This document shows, in pieces, positions 1 to 9,004 of a stretch of DNA of 25,093 nucleotides. A model generated the notes under the pieces. The model did no database searches, was not told where the DNA came from, and saw only the letters and a program-made list of their open reading frames with translations. Position 1 is the stretch's first letter; each line of letters begins with the position of its first letter. Made by a program: the position numbers and the translations under genes. This stretch comes from Flammula alnicola (taxonomy: Eukaryota; Basidiomycota; Agaricomycetes; Agaricales; Strophariaceae), in NCBI GenBank assembly GCA_015499995.1, contig JADNRV010000553.1, forward strand, positions 1-25,093, given 5' to 3'.

Positions 1-862
1 GAATGAAGCTCCTGGGCGCTCTCGTGGAGCAAATCTAAAAGGACCATGCAGATGAGCCAATGATTCACAGCAAGAGGCAAAAAGCGTAATCACGGGTCCG
101 GTACTCGAAATCCTTGATGATGGAACGTCTCTGCTCTCTGTACGCATAAAGATACCGTCAGACACTAGGAGGAAAATCAGAGCGCATATACTCACCGAAA
201 CGGGCGAGGCTGGCTCTACTACTGGGTACTGAATGGTCATCCTAGCAACTGGGTTGTTCAAGTTCTACCTCTCGCAACGTCAAGAGCGCCCCTGTAGGTC
301 GTCAGAAAGTCACAGAACAAAGAGTGCCACGCGTTCAGAGAAAAATGGACAGGTAGAGGACGGCCTTGAGCGTCACAGTCGGTGCAGGGCAAGTACAAGG
401 CCTGAGCGATACATTTTGATGGTGTGGGCAGCTCGGATGATTGAAATCCTGAATTAGCAACATCGGCGCTCTAGCCTATCGCTAAGTACCCTTTTGCGTA
501 ACTACCACGACCTATAGCCGCATTTCATCAAGCAACTCCATTGTACAACGTCGGGGTTGAGCTTGTTGAAGACATTGCACTCGTTGCCTTCAACATCGAC
601 TGTCGACTACCAACCAATCCTCCGGTTATTCGTTGCCAGCCTTCATTTCTTTGTCGAATGTCGAGTAACTCGAGTTTCTGTCACGGAGGTTTTATGTCAA
701 CCTTTATGGGAAAAACACGCGCGTTTAAAGGAGGAACGGCGGAGGAACCTGTGCGGACTTCAGACACCGCTGCAGCGGCAGCAGATTTTTCGATCAGCTC
801 CTATTTTATGCCAAGGGCTGATCTGATGTGATTACCAGACTAGTGGTTTCGTTAGGGAGTCC
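1..862. other. Left-edge stretch without a supported gene
   Basis: No convincing gene is visible. On the minus strand the frame from about position 170 to the window edge is open and follows a plausible acceptor after a pyrimidine-rich stretch near 165. It could be an internal exon of a gene running off the left edge. The residues are rich in Ser, Arg and Pro and match no family I recognise, and the upstream exons cannot be placed with certainty. The open frames on the plus strand at 233-457 and 541-831 show no domain, no signal peptide and no intron-exon logic. Confidence 0.3.
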
Positions 863-1353
863 TAGTGTAGGTGGCAGAATTATTTTCGGTCAGTTCTGCC
901 ATTCTGCCGGCAGAACGGCAGTTGCCGGGTTGGCAGAACTGGCAGATAAAACCTTCATATCGACGACAATTTACTGAATTCCTTTGGAATTCCTTTCGAC
1001 ACCATCATGGCCTTGGTATCCCATCCTCTACCCTCTGCCTCCCCAATGATAATTGGATCTTCTATGGTGTTCATTGGGGCCATTTCATTATCTATTACAT
1101 CCAATTCCATCAAATCATAGACAATACCTTCTAGAATTTCATTTCCATCCACTACACTCTCTGAGATTCCCGCTGTAGCTGCAGCTGCTTTTTCCTCATG
1201 AAGTTATGTGCCAAGTTTGTCGAAGGCTTTGTCAATATCTTCAGGGGTAATTGATATTCTGCCGAGTTCTGCCAGACCCCTCTCGGCAACTGCCAGGCAA
1301 TTGCCGGTTTTTGGCAGAATTCGGCAGAATGGCAGAGTTCTGCCAACGGCATT
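863..1353. mobile_element. Decayed DNA element with TGCC-rich imperfect inverted ends
   Basis: The outer parts are imperfect inverted repeats. The left end reads TAGTGTAGGTGGCAGAA and the reverse complement of the right end reads TAATGCCGTTGGCAGAA. Further in, both arms carry TCTGCCATTCTGCCG and GGCAGTTGCCG in the same order. The arms extend roughly 80-95 bp and consist of degenerate TTCTGCC/GGCAGAA words in both orientations, which would fold into a complex stem. Ends of TA(A/G)TG type would suit a hAT-like element. The flanks share only GGGA-like words, so no clean target duplication can be claimed. The interior carries a broken coding relic on the minus strand. I infer an old, inactive copy. 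Confidence 0.5.
955..1260 (-). pseudogene. Coding relic inside the TGCC element, one in-frame stop
   Basis: On the minus strand one frame stays open from about 1260 to the stop at 955-957, except for a single TAA at 1204-1206. Both halves are in the same frame and read like real protein. The first has an acidic helical start (ITPEDIDKAFDKLG). The second begins HEEKAAAATAGISES and runs on through an acidic hydrophobic segment to a basic end. No start codon or catalytic motif is visible. The relic lies exactly between the two inverted arms, so it is probably the C-terminal exon of a transposon-encoded protein. I do not recognise the family. Confidence 0.35.
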
Positions 1354-2141
1354 ATTAGGGACCCAGCATCGTCAAATTTTCATCGACGAAAAGCCTCAAA
1401 AAGCTCGCCATGTTACAGCAAGTGAAGGCAGGTACACATTCTGCCACTGTCCACAGCATACAAAATGGTACATACTAAAACCAGCACAATCTTATCCTTA
1501 CAACAGGACTTTCCAATTCAAGTTGGCAATTTACATCCAGAATTCAATTGTCGCGCAATTGTATATCACACATCTCAAGAGCTTGTGGTTCCGCAATACG
1601 TATGGATTTTCTTGCCCCATATTTTGCGGCGTTCGGTCGTGAGGCCTTGAGGACGAATGCGCAGTCGGACGCCAAGTGCGAGGCACAATAGAGCACCTGC
1701 TCAGGGCTACACCCCTCGCGACTATGTTCCAGACCACATGCAGATCTTCGCTTCTGTATCGGATTGGAGGCAGTTGATACTTGCATTAAATAAGTTCTGG
1801 AAACGGTGAGTGATATCGATCCTCGAATTTTACAACAAACCAGTACTTATATAGAAAATATACGTATATAGGCGAGAATAAGGAAAATAAAAAGATCGCG
1901 TGGGTTGATGAGAGGAACAAAAGAAGGTTGTGAGTCGCGGTCATATACCAGTGAAAGTGGCAAATTGAAATGATAATACAACGTATATGGCAGAATGTTT
2001 TGGAACCCCTGCGTCGAATGAAATTGGGTGCGTGTAAGTCTGCTTCTATTGCCACGTATGAGTCGAATTTCTTTATCCACGTAACCCATTGCTAGCCTCT
2101 GCAATTCACAACTTTGCTGGTAAAACTGATACTGATCATCG
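1354..2141. other. Intergenic stretch downstream of the repeat-peptide gene
   Basis: No gene is supported. Antisense frames at 1531-1786 and 1786-2055 are short and have no recognisable content. The part from 1800 to 2141 lies just 3' of the stop codon of the minus-strand repeat-peptide gene. It is AT-richer and is probably its 3' untranslated region and terminator. No canonical AATAAA was identified with certainty. Confidence 0.3.
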
Positions 2142-2695
2142 TCAGGCAGGGGGTGTAGGTTGAGGTTCACGTCTCCAGGCTGGAGGTGTGGGTGCGGCGT
2201 CACGTCTCCAGCTCGGGGGTGTTGGTGCTGCGTCGCGTCTCCAGCCCGGGGGTGTTGGTGCTGCGTCGCGCCTCCAACCCGGGGGTGTTGGTGCGGCATC
2301 CCGTTTCCAACCCGGAGGCGTCGGTGCTGCGTCGCGCCTCCAACTCGGAGGTGTAGGGTCTGCCTCTGCCTCTGCCTCGCGTCTCCAGCCTGGCGGGGTC
2401 GGCGCTGCCTTTGCCCCTCGCCTCCAACTTGGAGGGGAAGGGTCTGCATCTGCCTCCCTCTGTAAAGAAGAAAAAACGTCATGAGTATCGAGCTTGGCGA
2501 AAGAACAGCGTAAAGAAGATTATGACGCACTGCGACCTCAATACCCGAACGTGCAATCATCCCATCATTCTGCTGCACGGCGCTGGTGAGTAGTTGTCCA
2601 ATTATAGAACTTGTTGGGGGTTCTGGACTCACAAGGGGCATGGCGAGGACGGTAAGCGCCGAGATGAGAATGAGCGTTGCGCTTGTCAGACGCAT
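2142..2695 (-). CDS. Secreted Kex2-processed repeat-peptide precursor, alpha-factor-like architecture
   Basis: Two exons on the minus strand: 2695-2531 (55 codons) and 2459-2142. They are joined over a 71-bp intron with donor GTGCGT and acceptor TTTACAG, giving 160 residues. Residues 1-18 are a classical signal peptide (MRLTSATLILISALTVLA), and a pro-region follows to about residue 55. Then come eight units ending in Trp plus a dibasic pair: SPPSW-RR, TPPGW-RR, TPPSW-RR, TPPGW-KR, TPPGW-RR, TPPGW-RR, TPPSW-RR and TPPAW-RR. A last unit, EPQPTPPA, ends at the stop. Each core is preceded by spacers such as EAEAEADP, EADADP or DAAP, as in alpha-factor precursors trimmed by Kex2 and then by Ste13-type dipeptidyl aminopeptidase. 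There is no CaaX box, unlike classical basidiomycete pheromones. The unspliced frame also stays open but reads RAGDATQHQHP-like repeats without processing logic. Mature peptides and function are inferred. The only weak point is that a single Arg precedes the first unit. Confidence 0.82.
2145..2459 (-). repeat. 33-bp coding tandem repeat (11-codon units)
   Basis: The second exon of the repeat-peptide gene is a minisatellite of mostly 33-bp units. The first and third units are length variants: EADADP and EAEAEADP spacers replace DAAP. Units differ by scattered substitutions that conserve Pro-Pro-x-Trp and the dibasic pair. This indicates selection on this reading frame, although other frames in the array are also open. 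Confidence 0.85.
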
Positions 2696-2765
2696 CTTAT
2701 TTTGCAGTGAGGTGAGTGAGATAGGGTAGGGGAATGTATGGCAACGAAAACGAAGTGTATTCAGC

Positions 2766-2773
2766 CTTTAAAG
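2766..2773 (-). promoter_or_regulatory. Possible TATA-like element of the repeat-peptide gene
   Basis: A CTTTAAAG palindrome lies about 70-78 bp upstream of the start codon at 2695, a position that would suit a core promoter. An ATTGG (CCAAT on the gene strand) occurs further up at 2832-2836. Both are weak, position-based suggestions. Confidence 0.2.
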
Positions 2774-5700
2774 ATTTTGGTGTATGTAACCGTTCACAAT
2801 CGGATTCCTTCCCAAAACTAAATATCCCTAATTGGTTCCTCCCTGCCGTTCCTGTCGAAATCTGGCGATATCTTCTCATCATTTTCCCCCCTTGTCTGTG
2901 CCTATTTGTCACCTTATGGAGCTGTCCGATGCATAATTGTTTGCCCGAGTCTCCTTCCATGACAGACATCCAATATCCTCTTGTATCTCCCGCAATTTTA
3001 GGACCTTCCTCAAGACAATTTACTCATCGACAATAACAAGAATAGTGGTGTTCTCGTGCTCCTCACGATGGGTTGGACAAAGGACAGACAATGCCATCTT
3101 GTGAAGTCCATGCAAAGTTGCGGAACAATAATCAAATCTAGGGGTGGACCTTGGTTCCTGTCGCGGCGTATCGAATCATGCATGTTTGTATATCCAGAAG
3201 ATCCAAGGAATCCAGGAAGGAACTGCTGTGGTATGTCGTTTATTTATTACCCTGCATGTTCAATACTACAGTATGTACCGCATCTCTGTCTCCCTAGCAT
3301 GTGAAGCGAATAAGTGAAACGACCTCAGGCTCGTTCATCCCCACGATTTGTGGTTTCTGGAGTCAAACGTCTAGCGCTAAGCGGACTACGGTGTTCTCAA
3401 CATACATCCGAAGTATCGATAACGGGAAAGGCGCCGTAAGACCCCAGGCATACGTTCGGACTTGCCTCTAAGATCAGAGATATGTCAAGCACTGGATCGC
3501 AGGCGTGTTCTCGTCGTCAGTATAACGAGAATACGAACTCTCATCGACGTTGTTCGAGGCCTCACCGTACTCAGATATGTATCGACGATTGAACGCCTGA
3601 TCCTCTCAGTTTCAATGCACCCATGAAGCTTTCATGGGAAAACGCAGGGCGAGGCTTTTTAAATTCTTCTCAGCTCTGGCCTCCATATATATTGTGTTTG
3701 ATGGAGGAGAGTAATGCGGAGACATTTGCGCAGTTTAACTTGACCAGATGCATAACAGTAGCATTGACAAGACGCCCGTAGACTGCTAAGCCGCCGAGGC
3801 GCCTTCCCATGTCGAAGATTCAAGATAGCCAGGAATGCGACCAGTTAACGACTTTATATTGGATGGACTCTGTCAGTGACCATCTCTCTATCGCCTGTAT
3901 AACATATGCTCCTCCAACAAGTTCAGAATAAAATTTCCTGCACGGGGAGATTTTTTCCGGCTGATTAGCTGGGCATTACTTTCCTCATGCGTCTACCTAC
4001 TACGTACACATTTTGCTCGAGCAACTTGGTCGTGACTCGTGGCATCGATTCATAGAAAACCCCTATTTTATATACGGTACCAAACCTCTGTAGAACAGTC
4101 GAGTACGATAGACATGATCTGTATTTCAACCGGTGGGCAGCGATCCTTTTGAAGACAGAAACTCATCCACGAACAGGCCAAAACGATAGGCACGAATCCT
4201 TTGGTTGAGACTCGGTGGCGGGGAAGTGCAAGGGGTGTTTGAATTGAAGTCATTACGTTGACATCAGATGACAGACATAGCGGGATTATCCCGCCTACCA
4301 TATCCTGTGGGAGGGAAATATACCGGATATACTGGCAGTGGCGGGTGGCTTAGGGCGTCGTAAGCAACAGCATGCACTCCGAGGCAAACTAATTGGATGA
4401 AACGGAGCTTCGTGACGTCTTAACAAAAGATAAAAGTACTCCTACCTCTGTGCGTCATTGTAGAAATGAGTGTTACCGGCCTTGAAACTTAGCATTCCTA
4501 TTGGAAGACAGCTTTCCTAAAGACCGAGTCGAAACAAAGAATCCAAGAGGTTGGGACAATACACGTACACCTCGCAAGTTGCCAGCCAAATGACATAAGT
4601 GTCATGGATGTTTTCACCGCGAAATAGGGTTAAAATTTTTGCCCAGGTTCGCCCAGATCCGATAAGAATGGTGCGGTCGAAATACCGGCGGATGCCTGCT
4701 GAAATTGGGGAGTTGAAACTTTTGGGGTTTGTGACAAGGATAAACGTTCCGGATGACTTCGACATTGGTCTCCGAGCGCCAGAGCAGACAAGCCCTCTGA
4801 CATTGACAACACTGTACTTTAGTCGCCATGATCATGGGTGACATTATGCAAGTTTTGCCCATCGGGGATGTCGCTAAGCATGAGAGCGCCAGATTGGAGG
4901 CGCCTGGCATTTTAGTTTACGAAACAAGGATGTAACATCCTTAGAGGCGCCAAGATAGAGAATAGACTGGACTGTGACACATGTCATTGAGACACATATA
5001 CGTTGACAACGTCTGGCTGGTAGGGTGAAGTCAGTTGCAGAAAAAGTCGGTATGACTATAAGGAGCTCAAGGGAGAGCTGGAGGTGTCGGACCGTTCGGT
5101 GCAGCAGAGACGTAGACTTTCAGCTGTTCCGATGTCGGCGCTTTCAAGATAGGCTTTTTTCAAGCCGTCAGGTTTGATGGAGAGATGCTGAATGGAGATG
5201 GTCACTTTGTGGATGACACGCAAAACAGAGGGGCGACAAGGCCACAAACATGAAACGGCATCTGACTAGAAGCTTGAAGTTAATTGGTGGGTATGACTGA
5301 TATGTGGGACAAGCAAATACCGAAGGAAAAACCCACAATAAGTCCTATGGGTGCCACTTCCTTGTATGAAATCCCGTGGGTGTTGGGCATTAAAATGCAG
5401 GGGCACAATCATCGGGTGGTAAATATTTATGCTCAAGGATCCATTTCGTGAGGATATTCTAAAGGACCATGGCCGCTTATATGGCAAAATATTCACCAAG
5501 TTTGAACGCTGAAAAACGAACAACATGACCACTTACTCGTAGCGATAAAAATTTTTCTCTACACCATCCCGAAGGTGGCCTTTAGGCTTCAAAGCTTCAT
5601 GGTTAGGGTCCATCGCCTTGATCACTCGACCCACTGCCACTCCGATTGGTCGAAATTTGTACATGCGAATATTGGAAACCCTGGTATAAAGCACGCCACA

Positions 5701-5893
5701 GAGGCAAAAGTAGTTCAGAAATCAGACTGGAAAACTGTCGTCGTAGTCCACTTCCAAGCAGTAATTTGTCATATGGGTCGTTTGACCGAGCTGGCCGAGA
5801 GCACCGTGGGAAGCCTCATTCTCATGGCTGCCGGTAACATGCATGTATTTCCCAACAAACAACTTTTCAACACGACGCTCACGACGAATCGAC
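2774..5893. other. Three-kilobase stretch without a recognisable gene
   Basis: No open frame here combines length, start context, introns and a known motif. The longest frames are below about 150 codons and resemble chance frames. Candidates examined were minus 4517-4765, minus 5056-5247, plus 5575-6018 and its antisense 5722-6015. None shows a domain, and exon joins could not be closed in phase. Short palindromes occur near 4886-4955 (two GGCGCC words flanking GGATGTAACATCC), of unknown meaning. The stretch may hold old transposon debris. Confidence 0.3.
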
Positions 5894-6843
5894 ATGACGG
5901 TGAAGACACACACCTGGATCTCCCTTTGGTTCTTGATAACTGCTCCAGTTATTGCTTGGGATGTTGGATACTGCTTTATGCGGTGAGAGATCGCGAATTC
6001 TTTTTCTTTGGACAATAATTCTGAGACAATTTATTTGCCACTGGTCCTGCAGACCACGCTCCATGAAGGTAGAAAGAACTTAGAAAGACGGCCTGCGTTT
6101 GCTCAGTATTTTCTAGGGTGGGGACCTTCATTGGATATGGTCACCGTACGCGCTATATCAGGAGGTAAGTCCCTGGAATGCGAAGGAGCCGTAGCAACGC
6201 AGTCTGAAAACTGACATGTTTCTTACCAATAGATTGACTATGTATGTAACCTCAATATCAGCGTCCGAGCTACTCTTTCCTGAACCTCTCGAACCCCAGG
6301 TCTATGGCCTACCTTCCCTTCAAAGTGGAGACGGCTTCACGAATGCCCAATGTTCGTCTTTATTTTCTATAAGCCTCGTGTGCGCTCTAATTAGTGGCGT
6401 TTAACCAGCCCTTCTCAACGTGATAGAAACGCTGCTGAACTTGACCTATCTCTACCTCGCTCACGTCGCGCAATGGCCTCCTGCAACAGTCGTTGGCTTT
6501 TCAGCTGCAGTTATGACACTTTCTAAGACGATCCTATACTGGGCACAAGAATACTACTGCGGATTCTGCGCTATTGGCCATAACAACGCATGGGATTTAT
6601 TTACCCTATGGATCATACCGAATGGGTACGTCGTACACCGTCGTTTCCACTGCCCCTTTGCCTCCCCATTTCAAAATCTTCTCGCATTCTGTGCGTCTTC
6701 AAGTAACTGACCGTCTTCCGCTATTCAGGCTATGGATTGTCGTGCCCACTTTTATTGTCGCGCAATTTGGGAAGGACCTCGCAGAGGCTGTCAATTTTTC
6801 CAGTCGGGCAACTGCCAAAATATCATCGTCAAAGAAGCAGTGA
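5894..6843 (+). CDS. EXPERA / emopamil-binding-like membrane protein
   Basis: Seven exons close in frame: 5894-5982, 6053-6068, 6117-6164, 6233-6241, 6300-6351, 6409-6625 and 6729-6843, giving 181 residues. The start is chosen because THTWISLWFLITAP follows directly as the first membrane segment. The order of motifs fits a conserved fungal EXPERA-type protein: membrane segment 1, RPRSMKGGDLHWIWSPY, IDYVYG, an ETLLNLTYLYL segment, GFSAAVMTLSKTILYW, EYYCGFCAIGHN, then IIPNGLWIVVPTFIV and a basic, Ser-rich tail. EXPERA proteins are four-helix ER proteins related to sterol isomerase (EBP) and sigma-2 receptor. Family identity is by motif recall, and catalytic activity is not shown. The fourth exon has only nine bases (Ile-Asp-Tyr). 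The gene stands alone, with 5' and 3' neighbours more than 2 kb away. Confidence 0.85.
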
Positions 6844-7978
6844 TTTGCCCATGTCTCGATGATGCTGGGAAATGTATTTAGGATGGTGATTTGTGACATG
6901 TGCTTATATACTTTGCTTCAATAACCAGGGACCAGGAATGAACATTGACCACATATCGAATTGATCAAGTCGCTGGACGATGATTCGCAGCTAAACGCCG
7001 AGTTGGATGGAGGTGTTCAAGTTTGGATCGCTGCTCAATGTAAATTTCAGGTACAATTTGCACATTGAGCATCTCGCGATATGGCGCGCTGATGGACTGG
7101 CGTGATAACACGAACCGATACCTGATGTGTGTACTCGCACGAAAGACCGAGAAGTTTCTCATGCCAACGTCAACTTTCTATTGATATAGTTATAGATTTC
7201 GGCGAAGCTCTTGCTCTGGGAAACGCCTCTGGATCGCCTCTGGATCGTGTCATGTTCTTGGAGCTGTGACTATGGCAGCGTATCCCCTGCCTACGCGTCT
7301 ATCATCACGGTGATGCAGAGAAAACGCCTTTGTCGTCCACGAAGACACCTCGCACGGAATGGGGCACATCAGTTATTCCGTATCAACGTCCCGTCTTTTC
7401 AGCCGTCCTAGAGCTCGGCTTCTCTGATACGAGATTTCTGTTCTTCCAGGAAAAGGTGCGACTGGCTGCGACTGGATATTCTCTTTCCGAGGTGCGCCCG
7501 TTCCCCATCCTGGTTTCAGATCACTGACGGCGTCTACTCACCTATAGAGTTCGGTGAGAGCCCCAGCTCAAGAACTATGATAATCACCTCAACAGATGCA
7601 TTTGGTGGTCCTATCAATAACACTCGGTAATTATCTGATTTTGTGTGAGCCCACACGCAGGCTGAACAGAACCTCTCATCAAAACTCCATCTTAAAAATA
7701 GGCTTACCCTGTCCCGTTCGATGTAATGTTGGCTGTGGAGGCGAAGTGATTCCATGCAATCCTTGGAGTTGGGTTCGCGAATACGCAGCCTTCGACGCCA
7801 ACGACTCTAGCCCCGCGTGTGGTGCGAGTCGGTTACTCATTGAGATCAGTTTCAGCAATTTCAGCCTTATTCATCATGGGGATACCAGGGGAGTGCGGAG
7901 TCGGGTAGGGGACGGGCAGGTATGTTGGAATGATTGGTAATCCATATGGTCAGTGACGGACGCGTTAGGTTACATAGG
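6844..7978. other. Stretch without a supported gene
   Basis: Several plus-strand frames (7211-7411, 7330-7527, 7596-7940) are open but short and carry no domain I recognise. No set of exons could be joined into a credible protein. The text around 7200-7500 looks codon-like and could be the remains of a degraded gene, which cannot be shown from sequence alone. Confidence 0.3.
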
Positions 7979-8908
7979 TATGACTGACCAACTTCCAAGC
8001 ACATTTATTCCCACACTGGCCCCGCGCGCGCGCCGCACCTCTAACTCAGAAATTCATGGCCTCCCGTTCCAGAGCTCATCCCCTTGCTTGTTATACCTCA
8101 CAACTAGTATATAATTACTGCAATATACTTGCTCTTTTGTCAAATTTCTGATTGACAACCTACATATATCCAGCTGACACAAGACTTAGAAATTCATTCA
8201 TGCTTGGTTGGCTCGAAGCAGATCTAAATCGAAGGTCCTCGTAACTTGCTATAACTAAATCATTCTTATGCTTCCATGTGTCTGCTCTCTTGGTGGCATT
8301 TTGGAGGGTTCCTGAGTCGAAATTCAGCTGAAAGTCTATGAAGCTTGACTTTGCTAGTACTGAAAAGCACACCCCATGTCAAGTTTTAATAAATACTTTA
8401 TATTTACTATACTGTAGAGTTAATCAGTGGCTTTCTATGATACGAAATTTAGGTATAGGCACATTTGCCTCTCGAATTACTAGATGAAGTATGCAAGTTC
8501 TAGCGAGAGAGAGGCCCTGAGGCCGATATTTGCCTTCATTGTAGATATAATTATTGACATGTTATGTAGATAATAAAGTTAGAGTGCTTAAACCTTCTGC
8601 TTTCCTCACATTTGAGCTCGAATTCAAGCCCACCAACTCGATAATAAGCAGTCTTCGGCAGCACGGCCCGTCACCTCCGGGAAAACAGAAATATACCATC
8701 GGTGGTAGCTTTCACAGTTGGGCAGTGCTAGTCCGGCTAATGACCCCCTTGCAGTATTATGTATCCGTATTTTATTCCAATGAAGAGCCGTCAAGATAGT
8801 TACTTAGTAGCTACAGTAGCTACCTGAATTAGTCCCAATTTTGAGGTGCCGCGCGCGCAGAGACTGATGGCGCGGGCGCGGGAATAAATGTGCATTTGGT
8901 CAGTCATA
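7979..8908. mobile_element. Non-autonomous DNA element, about 930 bp, long inverted ends
   Basis: The left end and the reverse complement of the right end both begin TATGACTGACCAA. Both continue with GCACATTTATTCCC after a short indel, then a GC-rich block, then GCGCGCGC(C/G)GCACCTC. This is an imperfect terminal inverted repeat of about 65-75 bp (left 7979-8044, right about 8842-8908). The interior is AT-rich with no coding capacity, so the element would need a transposase in trans. The octamer CGTTAGGT directly follows the right end (8909-8916) and also occurs eight bases outside the left end (7963-7970). It may be an eight-base target duplication with a slightly rearranged left border, as in hAT elements. 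The right end lies only 96 bp from the next start codon. Confidence 0.68.
8807..8823. repeat. Tandem palindrome GTAGCTAC-A-GTAGCTAC
   Basis: Two copies of the perfect eight-base palindrome GTAGCTAC are separated by one base, just inside the right inverted end of the 930-bp element. It may be part of a subterminal transposase-binding region. Nothing more can be said. Confidence 0.4.
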
Positions 8909-9004
8909 CGTTAGGTGGCTGTTGTATGGATAGAAGAGGGAATGCGTACTTATAGCTGAACCATCCAAGGTACGATTGGCCTTTCCCCTTCCATCCGCGC
9001 CGCC

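Noticed and set aside
2160..2484. Plus-strand open frames through the 33-bp array (for example GVGAASRLQPG-like repeats)
   Set aside because: They are shadows of the minus-strand array. They lack a signal peptide, and the variation among units is explained by the minus-strand processed frame.
5533..6015. Minus-strand frames antisense to the EXPERA-like first exon, with an ATG overlapping the plus-strand ATG in CATG
   Set aside because: Two open pieces can be seen in the same frame but no donor and acceptor pair joins them in phase, and no family is recognised. The plus-strand model explains the conserved motifs.
7211..7940. Plus-strand frames that look codon-like
   Set aside because: Short, no domain, no splice-consistent joining. 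At most a degraded gene.
8022..8040. CG-rich alternating run that could be read as a Z-DNA or CpG-type regulatory island
   Set aside because: It is matched by a reverse-complement run at the other end of the 930-bp element and is explained as part of its inverted ends.
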